DNA of 64,000 nt from an uncultured Acidimicrobiales bacterium (GTDB taxonomy: Bacteria; Actinomycetota; Acidimicrobiia; Acidimicrobiales; SZUA-35), in NCBI GenBank assembly GCA_938002965.1, contig CALKZY010000016.1, positions 248,001 through 312,000 of the forward strand. The letters are read 5' to 3'. Of the stretch, positions 46,648 to 55,945 are shown piece by piece (within the stretch, counting starts at the first letter, position 1; each line of letters opens with the position of its first letter). The notes under the pieces were generated by a model. That model saw only the letters and a program-made list of their open reading frames with translations, was not told the origin of the DNA and ran no database searches. The translations under genes were made by a program, and so were the position numbers.

Positions 46648-47154
46648 ATGGCCGAGTCCAACCCAGAAGCCGTCGGCGCTCAGACACTTTCCGTAGCCGT
46701 CGACTTTCGAGAAGCGATACGCAACGTCGTCGAAGAAAACCAGCCCATGTGCGCTGTCGCCGTCTTGGCTCACGTACGTCAGGCTCGAATTCAAGACATC
46801 ATCGACCCTCGCCCAAGCTTCGCCGAAGCCGAGGCGATCGTGGCCGACTCGTTGTACGAGCGCCTGGAAATCCAGCGACGCAAATACGACACTGTCGCCC
46901 AGGTCGACGGAGCTTCCTTCCTACTTGTAATCCGGACGTTGGCCGATGCGCCGATTCTGAACACCCGACTCAACCAGATCTCACAGTCCCTAGCCGAGCC
47001 CCACCCGTTATGGTCCGGTGCCGTGCGTGTTCCCGTCTACATGGGCGCGGCGATTCGTCAGCCGAATGAACCGGCTGACACGGTAAACGAACGAATCCGG
47101 GGTGCCCTGCAGCAGGCCCAAGCTACAAATCGGGGACACGTCCTCATGATGTAG
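46648..47154 (+). CDS. Degenerate GGDEF-like domain protein
   Basis: 168 aa from ATG 46648 (a TTG at 46600 is in frame). The order of strands and helices follows a diguanylate cyclase: VAVLAHVRQARIQDII, then AEAIVADSLYERLEIQRRKYDTVAQ, then VDGASFLLVIRTL in place of GGDEF, and VYMGAAIRQPNEPADTVNERIRGALQQAQATNRG as the C-terminal half. The signature is lost (VDGASF) and metal-binding Asp residues are not evident, so no cyclase activity is expected. It follows mobB by 90 nt. Assignment is from pattern only. Confidence 0.6.
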   Translation: MAESNPEAVGAQTLSVAVDFREAIRNVVEENQPMCAVAVLAHVRQARIQDIIDPRPSFAEAEAIVADSLYERLEIQRRKYDTVAQVDGASFLLVIRTLADAPILNTRLNQISQSLAEPHPLWSGAVRVPVYMGAAIRQPNEPADTVNERIRGALQQAQATNRGHVLMM

Positions 47155-47182
47155 TCGTGCCAGCGGCGACAACTGCGCCCTG

Positions 47183-47980
47183 CTATCGAGCTTCGAAGTT
47201 GGGCTTCCGCTTCTCCACAAACGCAGCGATTCCTTCTTGTCCATCGTGTGTCCCCATCGCTGCGGCAATGGCCGTGGCTTCGTTCTCGCCAGCCGCTTCG
47301 AGCGCCATCTCGTAGCCCTCGTAGACAACTCGCTTGGCCGGTCCAACCGCCCAAGCGCCGTCGGCCAGCTGTTGGGCCAACGCCGCCGTTGCCGAGTCGA
47401 CATCATCGTCAGCCACGACACGGTTGACCAAACCCCAGGATTCAGCCTCGGCGGCCGATAGCACACGATTCGTGAGTGTCAGATCAAGCATCCGACGAAG
47501 GCCGATATGGCGGGCAACGAAATAGCTGGACGTTCCATCGGGGGTAACACCAGCCCGGGTGTAGGCCATGGTGTAGTTAGTGGACTCGCCACTCACAACA
47601 AGATCAAATGCCGCCATCAACGAGAACCCCGCTCCCCCTGCTGCGCCCCGCACACCGGCGACGAACGGCTTGGGTATTCGGTTCATCCGATAGATGGCGG
47701 CATGAAAGTCGACCAACATCGCCGAGGCATATGCCGGAAGATCGGTACCCACAGCGTGAAACTCTTTCAGATCACCGCCAGCGCAGAAGACCTTTCCCTC
47801 GGCAGTCACCGATGCGGCACGAACGGAGTCGTCGAACTCGACGGCCAACACAACCTCGCGAAGCTCGCGGGCAAAGGTTGGGTTGACGGCGTTGGCTCCA
47901 TCAGGCCGACTAAACCTGATGTGGGCCACCCCGCCGTCTACGTCATAGGTAATCGTTTCAAGTGTTCCAAGATCGGTCAT
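47183..47980 (-). CDS. Enoyl-CoA hydratase/isomerase family protein
   Basis: 265-aa crotonase-fold enzyme. It has RPDGANAVNPTFARELREVV, the oxyanion segment FCAGGDLKEFHAVG and the second oxyanion motif VRGAAGGAGFSLMAAFDLVV. The segment TPDGTSSYFVARHIGLRRML carries the region of the catalytic Glu, here Asp/Gly-rich, so the exact reaction is unclear. ATG at 47980 is chosen for GGAGG 9 nt upstream; the longer frame overlaps the next gene. It lies 67 nt downstream of an acyl-CoA synthetase on the same strand and probably acts in the same pathway. Confidence 0.9.
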   Translation of the reverse strand: MTDLGTLETITYDVDGGVAHIRFSRPDGANAVNPTFARELREVVLAVEFDDSVRAASVTAEGKVFCAGGDLKEFHAVGTDLPAYASAMLVDFHAAIYRMNRIPKPFVAGVRGAAGGAGFSLMAAFDLVVSGESTNYTMAYTRAGVTPDGTSSYFVARHIGLRRMLDLTLTNRVLSAAEAESWGLVNRVVADDDVDSATAALAQQLADGAWAVGPAKRVVYEGYEMALEAAGENEATAIAAAMGTHDGQEGIAAFVEKRKPNFEAR

Positions 47981-48047
47981 CTTCACTAGCCTCCAGTCGG
48001 CTGAGCATGGGTTTGTATCGGTGGGCAGGAGGCCGTCGCCGCTGCCG

Positions 48048-49601
48048 CTAGGCGGAGTCCCCACTGCTCCAGTATTCGTCTCTCAACAGACGCTTGTAGA
48101 GCTTCCCCGTCGGCAGCCTTGGCAGCTCAGCTCGGAAGTCGATGCTGGCCGGGACCTTGTAGCGGGCAAGGTGCTGAGCTGCGTAGTCGAGGAGTTCGGC
48201 AGCAAGGTTGTCGTCGCCGGCAACGCTTTGTTCAATTTGCACCACTGCCTTTACCTCTTCACCCATGTCGGCGTTAGGAACGCCGATCACCGCCACATCA
48301 GCGATCTTGGGATGCATGATCAGGCAATCTTCGATCTCTTGGGGGTAGATGTTTACTCCACCGGAAATGATCATGAAGGCCTTGCGATCGGTGAGGAAGA
48401 GATAGCCCTCTTCGTCGACGTAGCCGATGTCGCCCAGCGTCGACCAGGTGATGTGTTCGGGGTGCTGTGACCCTCGGGTCTTGGCCGGGTCGTTGTGGTA
48501 CTCAAACGTGACTTCGTCGCGCTCGAAGTAGATCGTGCCCGGTTGGCCGGTTGGTACCTCGACTCCGTCGTCATCGCAAATATGGATAGTGCCGAGGACG
48601 GACCGCCCGACCGTCCCCGGTTGCCCCAGCCAATCATCGGGCGAACAAAAGACAAAGCCGTTGACCTCCGTACCGGCGTAGTACTCGTAGATAATCGGAC
48701 CCCACAGCTCGAACATCTGCTTCTTGACCTCAACCGGGCACGGCGCGGCGGCGTGGATGGCGACTTTGTGGCTGGACCAGTCGTAGTCCCGGCGCGCTTC
48801 CTGCGGCAGCTTCAGCATCCTACTGAACATGGTCGGAACCCACTGCGAATGGGTGATCTGATGCTCCTCGATAGCCCGCAACGACTCCTCGGCGTCAAAC
48901 CGTTCCATAACCACCACAGTGCCTCCAAGAGACTGCACGGTTGTGGTGAAGCCCAGAGGCGCCGAGTGATAAAGCGGAGCGGGCGAAAGGTACACCGAAG
49001 ACTCTTCGACCTCGAACAACAACTGCAACAGCGGAACGAGTCGTGGAGCGGCCTCCGGGTCGTCGATATCCAATCCCGGCAGTGGCCGCTTGATGCCCTT
49101 CGGCCGCCCGGTCGTGCCCGAGCTATACAGCATCGTGTCGCCCTTGAGCTGTTCGGCCAGCGGTTCGGTCGACATCTGACCGACGGTCGAGCGATAGTCC
49201 TCATAGCCATCGATGCCGCCGTCGACCGAAAGCCAGACGTCAATCTCAGGGACCAATGACGGAAGCTCACCGGCCAGCCCACTCATAGTGGCCGAGCTGA
49301 TCACGGCTTTGCTGGTTGAGTCGTTCAGGATGTAGGCCGTTTCCTCCGGTTTGAGGTACCGGTTGATGGCGGTGACATACATTCCCGATCGGACACCAGC
49401 CCAATAGCACTCGAAGTATTCGAGGCGGTTATCCATGAAGACCGAGATGTGGTCGCCCGGACCGAGGCCTCTCTGCTGAAGTAGGCGGGCCAATTGGATG
49501 GACCGCTCGTTCAGCTCCTTGAACGTGAGAACCTGGTCTGACCCATGCAAAATGGCGGCCGGCTTGTTCGGATTCGTCTTGGCGTAGACACCTGGGTGCA
49601 T
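48048..49601 (-). CDS. Acyl-CoA synthetase (AMP-forming)
   Basis: 517-aa ANL-superfamily ligase. It has LYSSGTTGRPKGIKRPL (A3 motif), YYAGTEVNGF in the substrate/AMP region, WSTLGDIGYVDEEGYLFLTDR for the hinge, and the C-terminal PTGKLYKRLLRDEY with the catalytic Lys. It activates a carboxylic acid, probably a medium or branched chain, for breakdown with the downstream enoyl-CoA hydratase. The two genes form a likely operon; the substrate is not deducible. Confidence 0.92.
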   Translation of the reverse strand: MHPGVYAKTNPNKPAAILHGSDQVLTFKELNERSIQLARLLQQRGLGPGDHISVFMDNRLEYFECYWAGVRSGMYVTAINRYLKPEETAYILNDSTSKAVISSATMSGLAGELPSLVPEIDVWLSVDGGIDGYEDYRSTVGQMSTEPLAEQLKGDTMLYSSGTTGRPKGIKRPLPGLDIDDPEAAPRLVPLLQLLFEVEESSVYLSPAPLYHSAPLGFTTTVQSLGGTVVVMERFDAEESLRAIEEHQITHSQWVPTMFSRMLKLPQEARRDYDWSSHKVAIHAAAPCPVEVKKQMFELWGPIIYEYYAGTEVNGFVFCSPDDWLGQPGTVGRSVLGTIHICDDDGVEVPTGQPGTIYFERDEVTFEYHNDPAKTRGSQHPEHITWSTLGDIGYVDEEGYLFLTDRKAFMIISGGVNIYPQEIEDCLIMHPKIADVAVIGVPNADMGEEVKAVVQIEQSVAGDDNLAAELLDYAAQHLARYKVPASIDFRAELPRLPTGKLYKRLLRDEYWSSGDSA

Positions 49602-49683
49602 CCTGTCCTCCCCTTCTCGATACGACTGCGACTGTAGGCCCAGGCCGCAGCGACGGTCTAGTCGCGGCCGAGTTCTGCGGTCC

Positions 49684-51162
49684 TCACCCGGGTTGATTGA
49701 TCATGTGATCCGCTGCCGTCGAGAAGTATTGAAGCAGCATCGCCTTTGCTTCCTCCGACGCCCCGTCGGTCTCGTCCACTGCTTCGGTCATGTGATGTAT
49801 CCAGGCATCTCGGGCCGCCTGGTTGATGTGGAACGGGGCATGTCGCATCCGCAATCGAGGATGACCTCGGCGTTGGTTGTAGTCGTCGGGTCCGCCCCAG
49901 TATTGAGCCAAGAAGTCCGCCGTGTTACGTCGTGCCTCGGATAGGTCCTCTGGGTACATTGCGCTTAGCACCTTGTCCGACAGCACTCCCTGGTAGAACC
50001 GGTCAACCAGCGCATCGAAGTAGGGCTTTCCTCCAACATGTTCGAAGACCTCGTTGATCGACAGTGGTCGACCGGAATATCGGCGGTGGTAACGTCGCCC
50101 AAGGTCGGTGAGCACTTCGTAGCCGATAGTTCCTGCGTCAGCGGCTACGTGATCGACGGTGCGACCGTCGCCGATGATCTCAACCATGGTCCCAGGCTGA
50201 ACGAGGGGTGCCGGAATATCACCCACATCGACCGTCGTCAGGTCCATTGAGATGCGTCCGACGATCGGGGCCTCGTGACCGTTGACAAAAACCGATCCAC
50301 GACCTGAGCCAGCGCGTAGAAATCCGTCGCCGTAGCCAACGGCCAACGTGGCCAGTCGCATCGGGCGGTCAACCCGATGTGTCGCTCCGTAGCCAACCGT
50401 CGATCCAGGCTCAGCCTCAAAGACCTGGAGTACCGGTGCATGCAGTTGTACAACAGCAGCCATAGGGTTGTGCTCAAGCCGTTCCGGCTGCGGATTCCCC
50501 CCGTACAGCGCATAGCCCGGTCTGACCATCTCGAAGTGGTATTCGTCGCCTAAGAAGATTCCGGCCGAGTTGGCCAGCGAAGCCGACCCGGCACCGAGTG
50601 CGGCCCTCACCGCCAGGAATCGGTCGAGTTGATCCGAGCTCTGCGCGATGTCTCGCTCGTCGGCCGAGGCGAGATGGCTCATTACAAGCTGAACTTGTAA
50701 CCCCTCCAGCAACTCTGTCGGGGCGGCTGCCAAGGCTTCGAATTCATCAGGCGGAAATCCCAGTCGGGACATACCGGTGTCGACGTGCAGGACAGCAGGT
50801 AATGGATGATCGCCGTGAGCTGCCTGCTGTCGCCACAGTGCCAGCTGGTGAAGGCTGTTAATCACGGGAAAGACGCCATTCGGAACGAACTGGTCGACGT
50901 CGCCGTCACCTGGACCGTCGAGCACGAGTATCGAGCAGTCCGTCGCGTTATCTCGAACCGCCAGCGCCTCATCCAGCCGGGCCACGAAGAACATTCGGCA
51001 CCCCGCGGCCCGCAGCGTAGGAACAATCTCACTGGCCCCGAGTCCATAGCCGTCCGCCTTGACCATCGCTGCCGCAGACACCTGCGGTCCTATTTGAGTC
51101 TGAATCTTCCGATAGTTATCGGCCACCCGATCCAGGTGAACAACTAATTCTGCATGCGGCAC
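49684..51162 (-). CDS. alr: Alanine racemase fused to a group II truncated hemoglobin
   Basis: 492-aa two-domain protein in one uninterrupted frame. Residues 1-362 are a complete PLP alanine racemase, which makes D-alanine for peptidoglycan: Lys35 in MVKADGYG binds PLP, Arg133 lies in GMSRLGF and Tyr258 in VGYGAT is the second catalytic base. The usual carbamylated Lys is His126. Residues 369-492 are a GlbO-type globin: Tyr390 (B10), Tyr403 (CD1), the proximal His441 in LRMRHAPF and Trp454 (G8). Only a six-residue linker joins them. No ATG, GTG or TTG in frame occurs before codon 393, which rules out a separate globin start. Fusion is therefore real unless the sequence is wrong. Confidence 0.93.
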   Translation of the reverse strand: MPHAELVVHLDRVADNYRKIQTQIGPQVSAAAMVKADGYGLGASEIVPTLRAAGCRMFFVARLDEALAVRDNATDCSILVLDGPGDGDVDQFVPNGVFPVINSLHQLALWRQQAAHGDHPLPAVLHVDTGMSRLGFPPDEFEALAAAPTELLEGLQVQLVMSHLASADERDIAQSSDQLDRFLAVRAALGAGSASLANSAGIFLGDEYHFEMVRPGYALYGGNPQPERLEHNPMAAVVQLHAPVLQVFEAEPGSTVGYGATHRVDRPMRLATLAVGYGDGFLRAGSGRGSVFVNGHEAPIVGRISMDLTTVDVGDIPAPLVQPGTMVEIIGDGRTVDHVAADAGTIGYEVLTDLGRRYHRRYSGRPLSINEVFEHVGGKPYFDALVDRFYQGVLSDKVLSAMYPEDLSEARRNTADFLAQYWGGPDDYNQRRGHPRLRMRHAPFHINQAARDAWIHHMTEAVDETDGASEEAKAMLLQYFSTAADHMINQPG

Positions 51163-51209
51163 AGGTGCTCAATCTCTACTGTGTTGACTACGGTCGTTGC
51201 TACTGCGGG

Positions 51210-52430
51210 CTAACCCTCGGACAAGCTGGCGGCCAGCGTTTCGACGAACTGTCCTACCTGTTCGTCCTCAACGACCAGCGGCGGGCACCAGATGATGGCG
51301 TCGCCAACGCCTCTGACGATGACCCCTCGGGACAACATGTCGTTTCGAACCGGGATGGAATCCCGTCCGATGTCGGCCGCCCACATGGCGCCCACGCCTC
51401 GGTATCCGTGGATGATCCCGTCGGCGACCAGCGCGTCGAGCCCTTCAACCGTTTTCTTGCCAACGTGGTTGGCTCTATCGACCAGGCCCTCGGACTCGAT
51501 CAGTTTGATATTGGCCACACCGGCGGCAGCCGAGAGCGGATGGCCGGAGTAGGTGTATCCGTGGCGGAACAAGAAGTCTGATTCGGCTGCCATCTCTTCG
51601 GCCACAGAATCACCGACGATCACACCGCTAAGGGGGACATAACCGGAGCTGACCCCCTTGGCGAATGTCATGAGGTCCGGCGTTACGCCGAAGGTTTGAG
51701 CCCCAAACCATGAGCCCGTTCGGCCAAATCCGCAGATGACCTCGTCGAAAATGAGCAACGCGTCATGTTGATCACACAGCTTTCGCATGCCTTGCAAATA
51801 GCCGTCCTCGGGAGGCCAGACACCACCGGCACCCTGAACCGGTTCGGAGATTACCGCTGCAATATTGTCACCGTGCTCGGCGAACACCTTCGACAGTTCC
51901 TCGATGTTGTCGTTCGGCACCTCTAGGAAGTGGGGTACCAGATCACCCCACCCCTCCCGGTTGGGAGCGATTCCCTGCGCTGAGGTACCACCGAAGTTGG
52001 TGCCGTGATAGCCATGGGTCCTTCGGACGAAGATTTGTTTGCCAGTGTGCCCACGCCGTTGTTGAACAATCCGTGCGATCTTCAGCGCCGAGTCAACCGC
52101 CTCGGAGCCGGAACAACCGAGAAAGACACGAGGATCCTCGAAGGGCGACTTCTCGGCAATCAGCGCCGCAACTTCCCGGGCAGGCTCGTTGGTGAACGGA
52201 TCGAAAATGTTGTAGGTGACGAGCTTTTCGGCCTGCTGCTGCACGGCCTCAATGATCGGCCGCTGACCGTGCCCAACCTGGCAGTACCAAAGACTGGCCA
52301 TACCGTCGATGTATTGCTTTCCGGTGTCGTCAGTGATGACAGCACCATGCGCCGACACGACGTTCACGAATTCAGTTTCACCTTTCGCCGGATAGGCGAA
52401 CGGGTGAAGCAGGTTGTGGGGAACAGTCAT
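51210..52430 (-). CDS. Class III (omega) aminotransferase
   Basis: 406-aa PLP aminotransferase of the class III family. It shows FLGCSGSEAVDSALKIAR, the aromatic HGYHGTNFGG, FDEVICGFGRTG with Asp229 and the Schiff-base Lys258 in MTFAKGVSSGYVPL. The family acts on omega-amino groups, such as beta-alanine, putrescine, taurine or 2-aminoethylphosphonate; the substrate is not fixed by sequence. AGGAG is 6-7 nt before the ATG. It lies just downstream of the HD protein on the same strand, so the two may share a pathway. Confidence 0.9.
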   Translation of the reverse strand: MTVPHNLLHPFAYPAKGETEFVNVVSAHGAVITDDTGKQYIDGMASLWYCQVGHGQRPIIEAVQQQAEKLVTYNIFDPFTNEPAREVAALIAEKSPFEDPRVFLGCSGSEAVDSALKIARIVQQRRGHTGKQIFVRRTHGYHGTNFGGTSAQGIAPNREGWGDLVPHFLEVPNDNIEELSKVFAEHGDNIAAVISEPVQGAGGVWPPEDGYLQGMRKLCDQHDALLIFDEVICGFGRTGSWFGAQTFGVTPDLMTFAKGVSSGYVPLSGVIVGDSVAEEMAAESDFLFRHGYTYSGHPLSAAAGVANIKLIESEGLVDRANHVGKKTVEGLDALVADGIIHGYRGVGAMWAADIGRDSIPVRNDMLSRGVIVRGVGDAIIWCPPLVVEDEQVGQFVETLAASLSEG

Positions 52431-52501
52431 CGCATCTCCTCGATTCCAGCGGCTTCGAGCCGCCGTCGTAATCCATCGACAGCTTATGTCTCTACGGGAG
52501 G

Positions 52502-53134
52502 TTAGGCCATCGGGGCGATTCCGGACACCTTTGAGGAGCGACCGAAGACTTCGGCCAAGGCAGGCCGAAACGCTTCGACCGTGAAGTTTTCGTAGTCCGG
52601 GTCGAAACAGTTCTGGTCGTATCGGGCGCAGAAACGTACACAGGCGTCGTAGTGCGGTGCGTCGCTGTAGAGCTCACGTGCATTTCTGTCTCCGCCGTGG
52701 TGATGGAAGTAGTAGTAGCCCTGGAAGAGACCGTGATGTTTCACGATCCAGTGAGTCTCGTCATCTACGTATGGAGCAAGTATCACTGCTGCTGTCTCGC
52801 TGTGGTTGTGAGGAGCGAGGACATCGCCGATGTCGTGAAGGAGCGCCCCGACCACCATGTCAGCCGACTCGTCCGCACGCAGAGCCCGGCTCGCCGCCTG
52901 GAGGGAGTGATCGTAGCGATCAATCTGATAGCCCAATTTCGGTCCGGCAAGACCGGTTAGCACGCCAAGAAGACTGTCGACCAAAGTCAGGCGGGCATGA
53001 TCTTCATAGAGCGCGCCCAACCACTGGTAGTCATCGTGAGTGCCGTCTTCCATCGCCGTCCACTCGACAGCGTCGCCGGGGCGACGATCCCCGACGATTT
53101 CGGCACCAGCGCCTTGGTTTTTGGCGGTCGTCAT
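52502..53134 (-). CDS. HD-domain protein related to PhnZ/MIOX di-iron oxygenases
   Basis: 210-aa HD-superfamily protein (COG4341-like). Metal ligands are in YDHSLQAA (His76), LLHDIGD (His100, Asp101), [10 protein letters not shown] and [12 protein letters not shown]. The pattern of Tyr and His around the second and third motif resembles PhnZ and TmpB, which cleave C-P bonds, or MIOX, rather than a simple phosphohydrolase. The end [19 protein letters not shown] is typical of this subgroup. SD GGAGG before the ATG. It precedes the class III aminotransferase gene; a role in phosphonate or amine breakdown is possible but unproven. Confidence 0.75.
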   Translation of the reverse strand: MTTAKNQGAGAEIVGDRRPGDAVEWTAMEDGTHDDYQWLGALYEDHARLTLVDSLLGVLTGLAGPKLGYQIDRYDHSLQAASRALRADESADMVVGALLHDIGDVLAPHNHSETAAVILAPYVDDETHWIVKHHGLFQGYYYFHHHGGDRNARELYSDAPHYDACVRFCARYDQNCFDPDYENFTVEAFRPALAEVFGRSSKVSGIAPMA

Positions 53135-53220
53135 TCGTTCCTCCGATCGTCCTGCTGCTAGACGCCTACGATAGGATGCGCACCCGAGAACGCGTAATCG
53201 CCAAGTGGAGAACGACGGCC

Positions 53221-55455
53221 ATGAGCTCAGGCAAGATTATCTACACCTATACCGACGAAGCCCCGGCACTAGCCACCAGGTCATTGCTTCCAATCATCGA
53301 GGCTTTCGCCGACGCAGCTGATGTATCAGTGGAAACACGCGACATATCGCTCGCCGGTCGTGTCCTGGCAACACTGTCCGAGTTCCTGCCCGCCGACCAG
53401 CGAGTACCGGATGCCTTGGCCGAGCTCGGCCAGATGGCTCTCACTCCGCAGGCCAACATCATCAAGCTGCCGAACATCAGTGCTTCTGTTCCCCAGTTGA
53501 AGGCGACCATCGCAGAACTGCAGGGCGCAGGTTACGCCTCGCTCCCCGACTATCCGGACGAACCGGATTCAGACGAGGAACAAGCTATCCGAACTCTCTA
53601 CGACAAGGTGAAGGGCAGCGCCGTCAACCCCGTCCTTCGAGAAGGCAACTCCGATCGCCGGGCTCCCCGTGCGGTCAAGGAGTACGCCAAGAAGCACCCA
53701 CACAGCATGGGCGCCTGGTCCTCAGATTCGACTTCGCATGTCGCCACCATGTCGGCCGGTGATTTCCGCTCCAACGAGAAGTCGATCACCGCCGCCTCTG
53801 ATGACACCTATCGAATCGAGTTTCACCCGGGCGACGGTTCGGATGCGCTCGTATTGGCCGACGGCATTGCCGTCCTGGCCGACGAAATCGTTGACTCCAG
53901 TTTCATGTCGAAGGCAGCACTTGGGTCGTTCCTGGCCCGGCAGGTGGCTGACGCCAAGTCATCCGGCGTGTTGTTCTCACTTCACCTGAAGGCAACAATG
54001 ATGAAGATCTCGGACCCCATCATCTTCGGACACGGTGTGAGAGCCTATTTCAGTCGTCTGTTCACGCAACACGGTGCTGCGCTTGACGAAGCAGGAGCCA
54101 ATCCCAACAACGGCCTCGGCAATGTCATCTCAGCCTTTGAGAACCTGGACGAGACAACCCGGGCAGCAGCCGAAGCCGCCCTGGCTGAGGATCTCGCTGA
54201 AGGCCCACCGCTAGCAATGGTGAACTCTGACAAGGGAATCACCAACCTGCACGTTCCCAGCGACGTGATCATCGATGCCTCGATGCCAGCTATGATCCGA
54301 ACCTCCGGTCAAATGTGGAATGCGGCCGGTGAGCTCCAAGATACAAAGGCAGTCATTCCCGACAGCAGCTATGCCTCGCTCTATCAAGCGACCATCGACT
54401 TCTGCCGAGAGAACGGCGCCTTCGATCCAACCACCATGGGAACCGTGCCCAACGTTGGCTTGATGGCCAAGAAAGCTGAAGAGTACGGCTCACATGACAA
54501 GACCTTCGAGCTACCGGCCGAAGGCACCATCCGGGTTGTCGACTCGTCGGGGGCCACGGTCATGGACCACGGCGTCGACCAAGGCGACATCTGGCGAATG
54601 TGTACCGTCAAGGACGAAGCCGTCCGAGACTGGGTGAAATTGGCGGTGTCTCGGGCACGAGCCACCGGTTGGCCGGCTGTATTCTGGCTAAACTCCGAAC
54701 GCGCCCACGATCGCCAGCTCATTACAAAGGTCAACAGTTACTTGACCGATCACGAGACCGACGGGCTCCAGATCGAGATTTTGGCACCGGCCGAAGCAAC
54801 CCAGTTCACGCTCGAACGCAGCAAAGCTGGCGAGAACACCATCTCGGTAACGGGCAACGTCCTGCGAGACTACCTTACGGACCTCTTCCCCATCCTCGAG
54901 CTGGGAACCAGCGCCAAGATGCTGTCCATTGTTCCGCTCATGAACGGTGGCGGGCTTTTCGAGACCGGCGCCGGGGGCTCTGCCCCAAAACACGTGCAAC
55001 AATTCGAAGCCGAGAACCATCTCCGCTGGGACTCCCTCGGTGAATTCCTGGCGCTATCGGTTTCGTTTGAACATCTGGCCGATTCAGCCGACAACGCTCG
55101 GGCCCGAGCATTGTCGGACACCATCGATGCCGCCACTGGCCGCCTACTGGATGAAGGTCGCTCGCCATCTCGCAAGGTCAATGAACTCGATAATCGCGGG
55201 TCGCACTTCTACCTGGCCCTCTACTGGGCCGAGGCCTTGGCGGGACAGACCGAAGACGGCGACCTGGCCTCGGCATTTGCGCCCCTGGCAGCTGCACTGG
55301 CTGAGAACGAGACCATAATCGTCGGCGAATTGAACGACGTTCAAGGCCAACCGATGGACATCGGCGGGTATTACTATCCGAATTCCGATCTAGCCGATGC
55401 GGCAATGCGCCCCAGCTCGACGCTCAACCAGATTATCGCCGACTTTCGAGGCTAG
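53221..55455 (+). CDS. icd: NADP-dependent isocitrate dehydrogenase, monomeric type
   Basis: 744-aa monomeric isocitrate dehydrogenase that oxidises isocitrate to 2-oxoglutarate and yields NADPH. It shows the family opening [24 protein letters not shown]-like loop [27 protein letters not shown] and the C-terminal [18 protein letters not shown]. The ATG at 53221 has GGAG about 12 nt upstream and matches the family N-terminus; the open frame further upstream overlaps the HD gene. The 2-oxoglutarate it makes feeds the GltBD enzyme in the same window. Confidence 0.97.
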   Translation: MSSGKIIYTYTDEAPALATRSLLPIIEAFADAADVSVETRDISLAGRVLATLSEFLPADQRVPDALAELGQMALTPQANIIKLPNISASVPQLKATIAELQGAGYASLPDYPDEPDSDEEQAIRTLYDKVKGSAVNPVLREGNSDRRAPRAVKEYAKKHPHSMGAWSSDSTSHVATMSAGDFRSNEKSITAASDDTYRIEFHPGDGSDALVLADGIAVLADEIVDSSFMSKAALGSFLARQVADAKSSGVLFSLHLKATMMKISDPIIFGHGVRAYFSRLFTQHGAALDEAGANPNNGLGNVISAFENLDETTRAAAEAALAEDLAEGPPLAMVNSDKGITNLHVPSDVIIDASMPAMIRTSGQMWNAAGELQDTKAVIPDSSYASLYQATIDFCRENGAFDPTTMGTVPNVGLMAKKAEEYGSHDKTFELPAEGTIRVVDSSGATVMDHGVDQGDIWRMCTVKDEAVRDWVKLAVSRARATGWPAVFWLNSERAHDRQLITKVNSYLTDHETDGLQIEILAPAEATQFTLERSKAGENTISVTGNVLRDYLTDLFPILELGTSAKMLSIVPLMNGGGLFETGAGGSAPKHVQQFEAENHLRWDSLGEFLALSVSFEHLADSADNARARALSDTIDAATGRLLDEGRSPSRKVNELDNRGSHFYLALYWAEALAGQTEDGDLASAFAPLAAALAENETIIVGELNDVQGQPMDIGGYYYPNSDLADAAMRPSSTLNQIIADFRG

Positions 55456-55478
55456 GTATCTGCAGGCCGGATGGGTTG

Positions 55479-55880
55479 CTAGAAGCCGCCGTCCCATTCG
55501 TCAGCGGCATCACCCTGGTACTCGGGAATCGGCTCAGACGGATCGGTGGACGGGGCCACATAGTTCTGTTGTCGTGGGCCTCTGTCCGCTCCCCTGGCTG
55601 CACCGGAGCCACCCTGATTTCCGCTGCCCACCGACGATCGACCTTCACCGTTGTCCTCGCCTTCAGCTTCGGGAGCGTAGCCGTAGCACATTTGGACACC
55701 GTCGACGTCGAACGGGCGTCCTAGCGAGCCCACGGTAAACGACGACCAATCACCGGACTTCTTCTGGACGTCAATTTTCCCGCCCTCGGCCAATGCCTTC
55801 TCAAGATCCTCAGCCGGAGCCATAACCGCCCACTTTTCGGTTTTGGTTTTGCGGAATCGAGGCGGGATCTTGTCGGTCAT
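55479..55880 (-). CDS. Uncharacterised protein with disordered tail
   Basis: 133 aa. The first 70 residues are ordered (IPPRFRKTKTEKWAVMAPAE, then KIDVQKKSGDWSSFTVGSLG and VDGVQMCYGYAP), perhaps a small beta barrel. The last 60 residues are Gly-, Ser-, Glu- and Pro-rich and look disordered. GAGAGG lies about 6 nt before the ATG at 55880, which is preferred over the ATG five codons earlier that lies inside this ribosome site. Similar short modules appear in phage and plasmid proteins, but no mobile genes surround it. Family not recognised. Confidence 0.65.
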   Translation of the reverse strand: MTDKIPPRFRKTKTEKWAVMAPAEDLEKALAEGGKIDVQKKSGDWSSFTVGSLGRPFDVDGVQMCYGYAPEAEGEDNGEGRSSVGSGNQGGSGAARGADRGPRQQNYVAPSTDPSEPIPEYQGDAADEWDGGF

Positions 55881-55945
55881 AGGTGTCCTCTCCATCTCAG
55901 TCGACTGGGCCTGTGGCCGTTGCCGACTCTACCGGAATCAGCCGC

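Noticed and set aside
49684..50058. Globin as a separate gene downstream of alr
   Set aside because: No ATG, GTG or TTG in frame lies near the domain start, and no stop separates it from alr.
52657..53220. N-terminal extension of isocitrate dehydrogenase
   Set aside because: The frame is open but has no similarity to the family, overlaps the HD gene on the other strand, and a good ATG with the family N-terminus lies at 53221.
53247..53510. Long open frames antisense to isocitrate dehydrogenase and other genes
   Set aside because: They mirror codon bias of the true genes in GC-rich DNA, have no homology and no ribosome sites.
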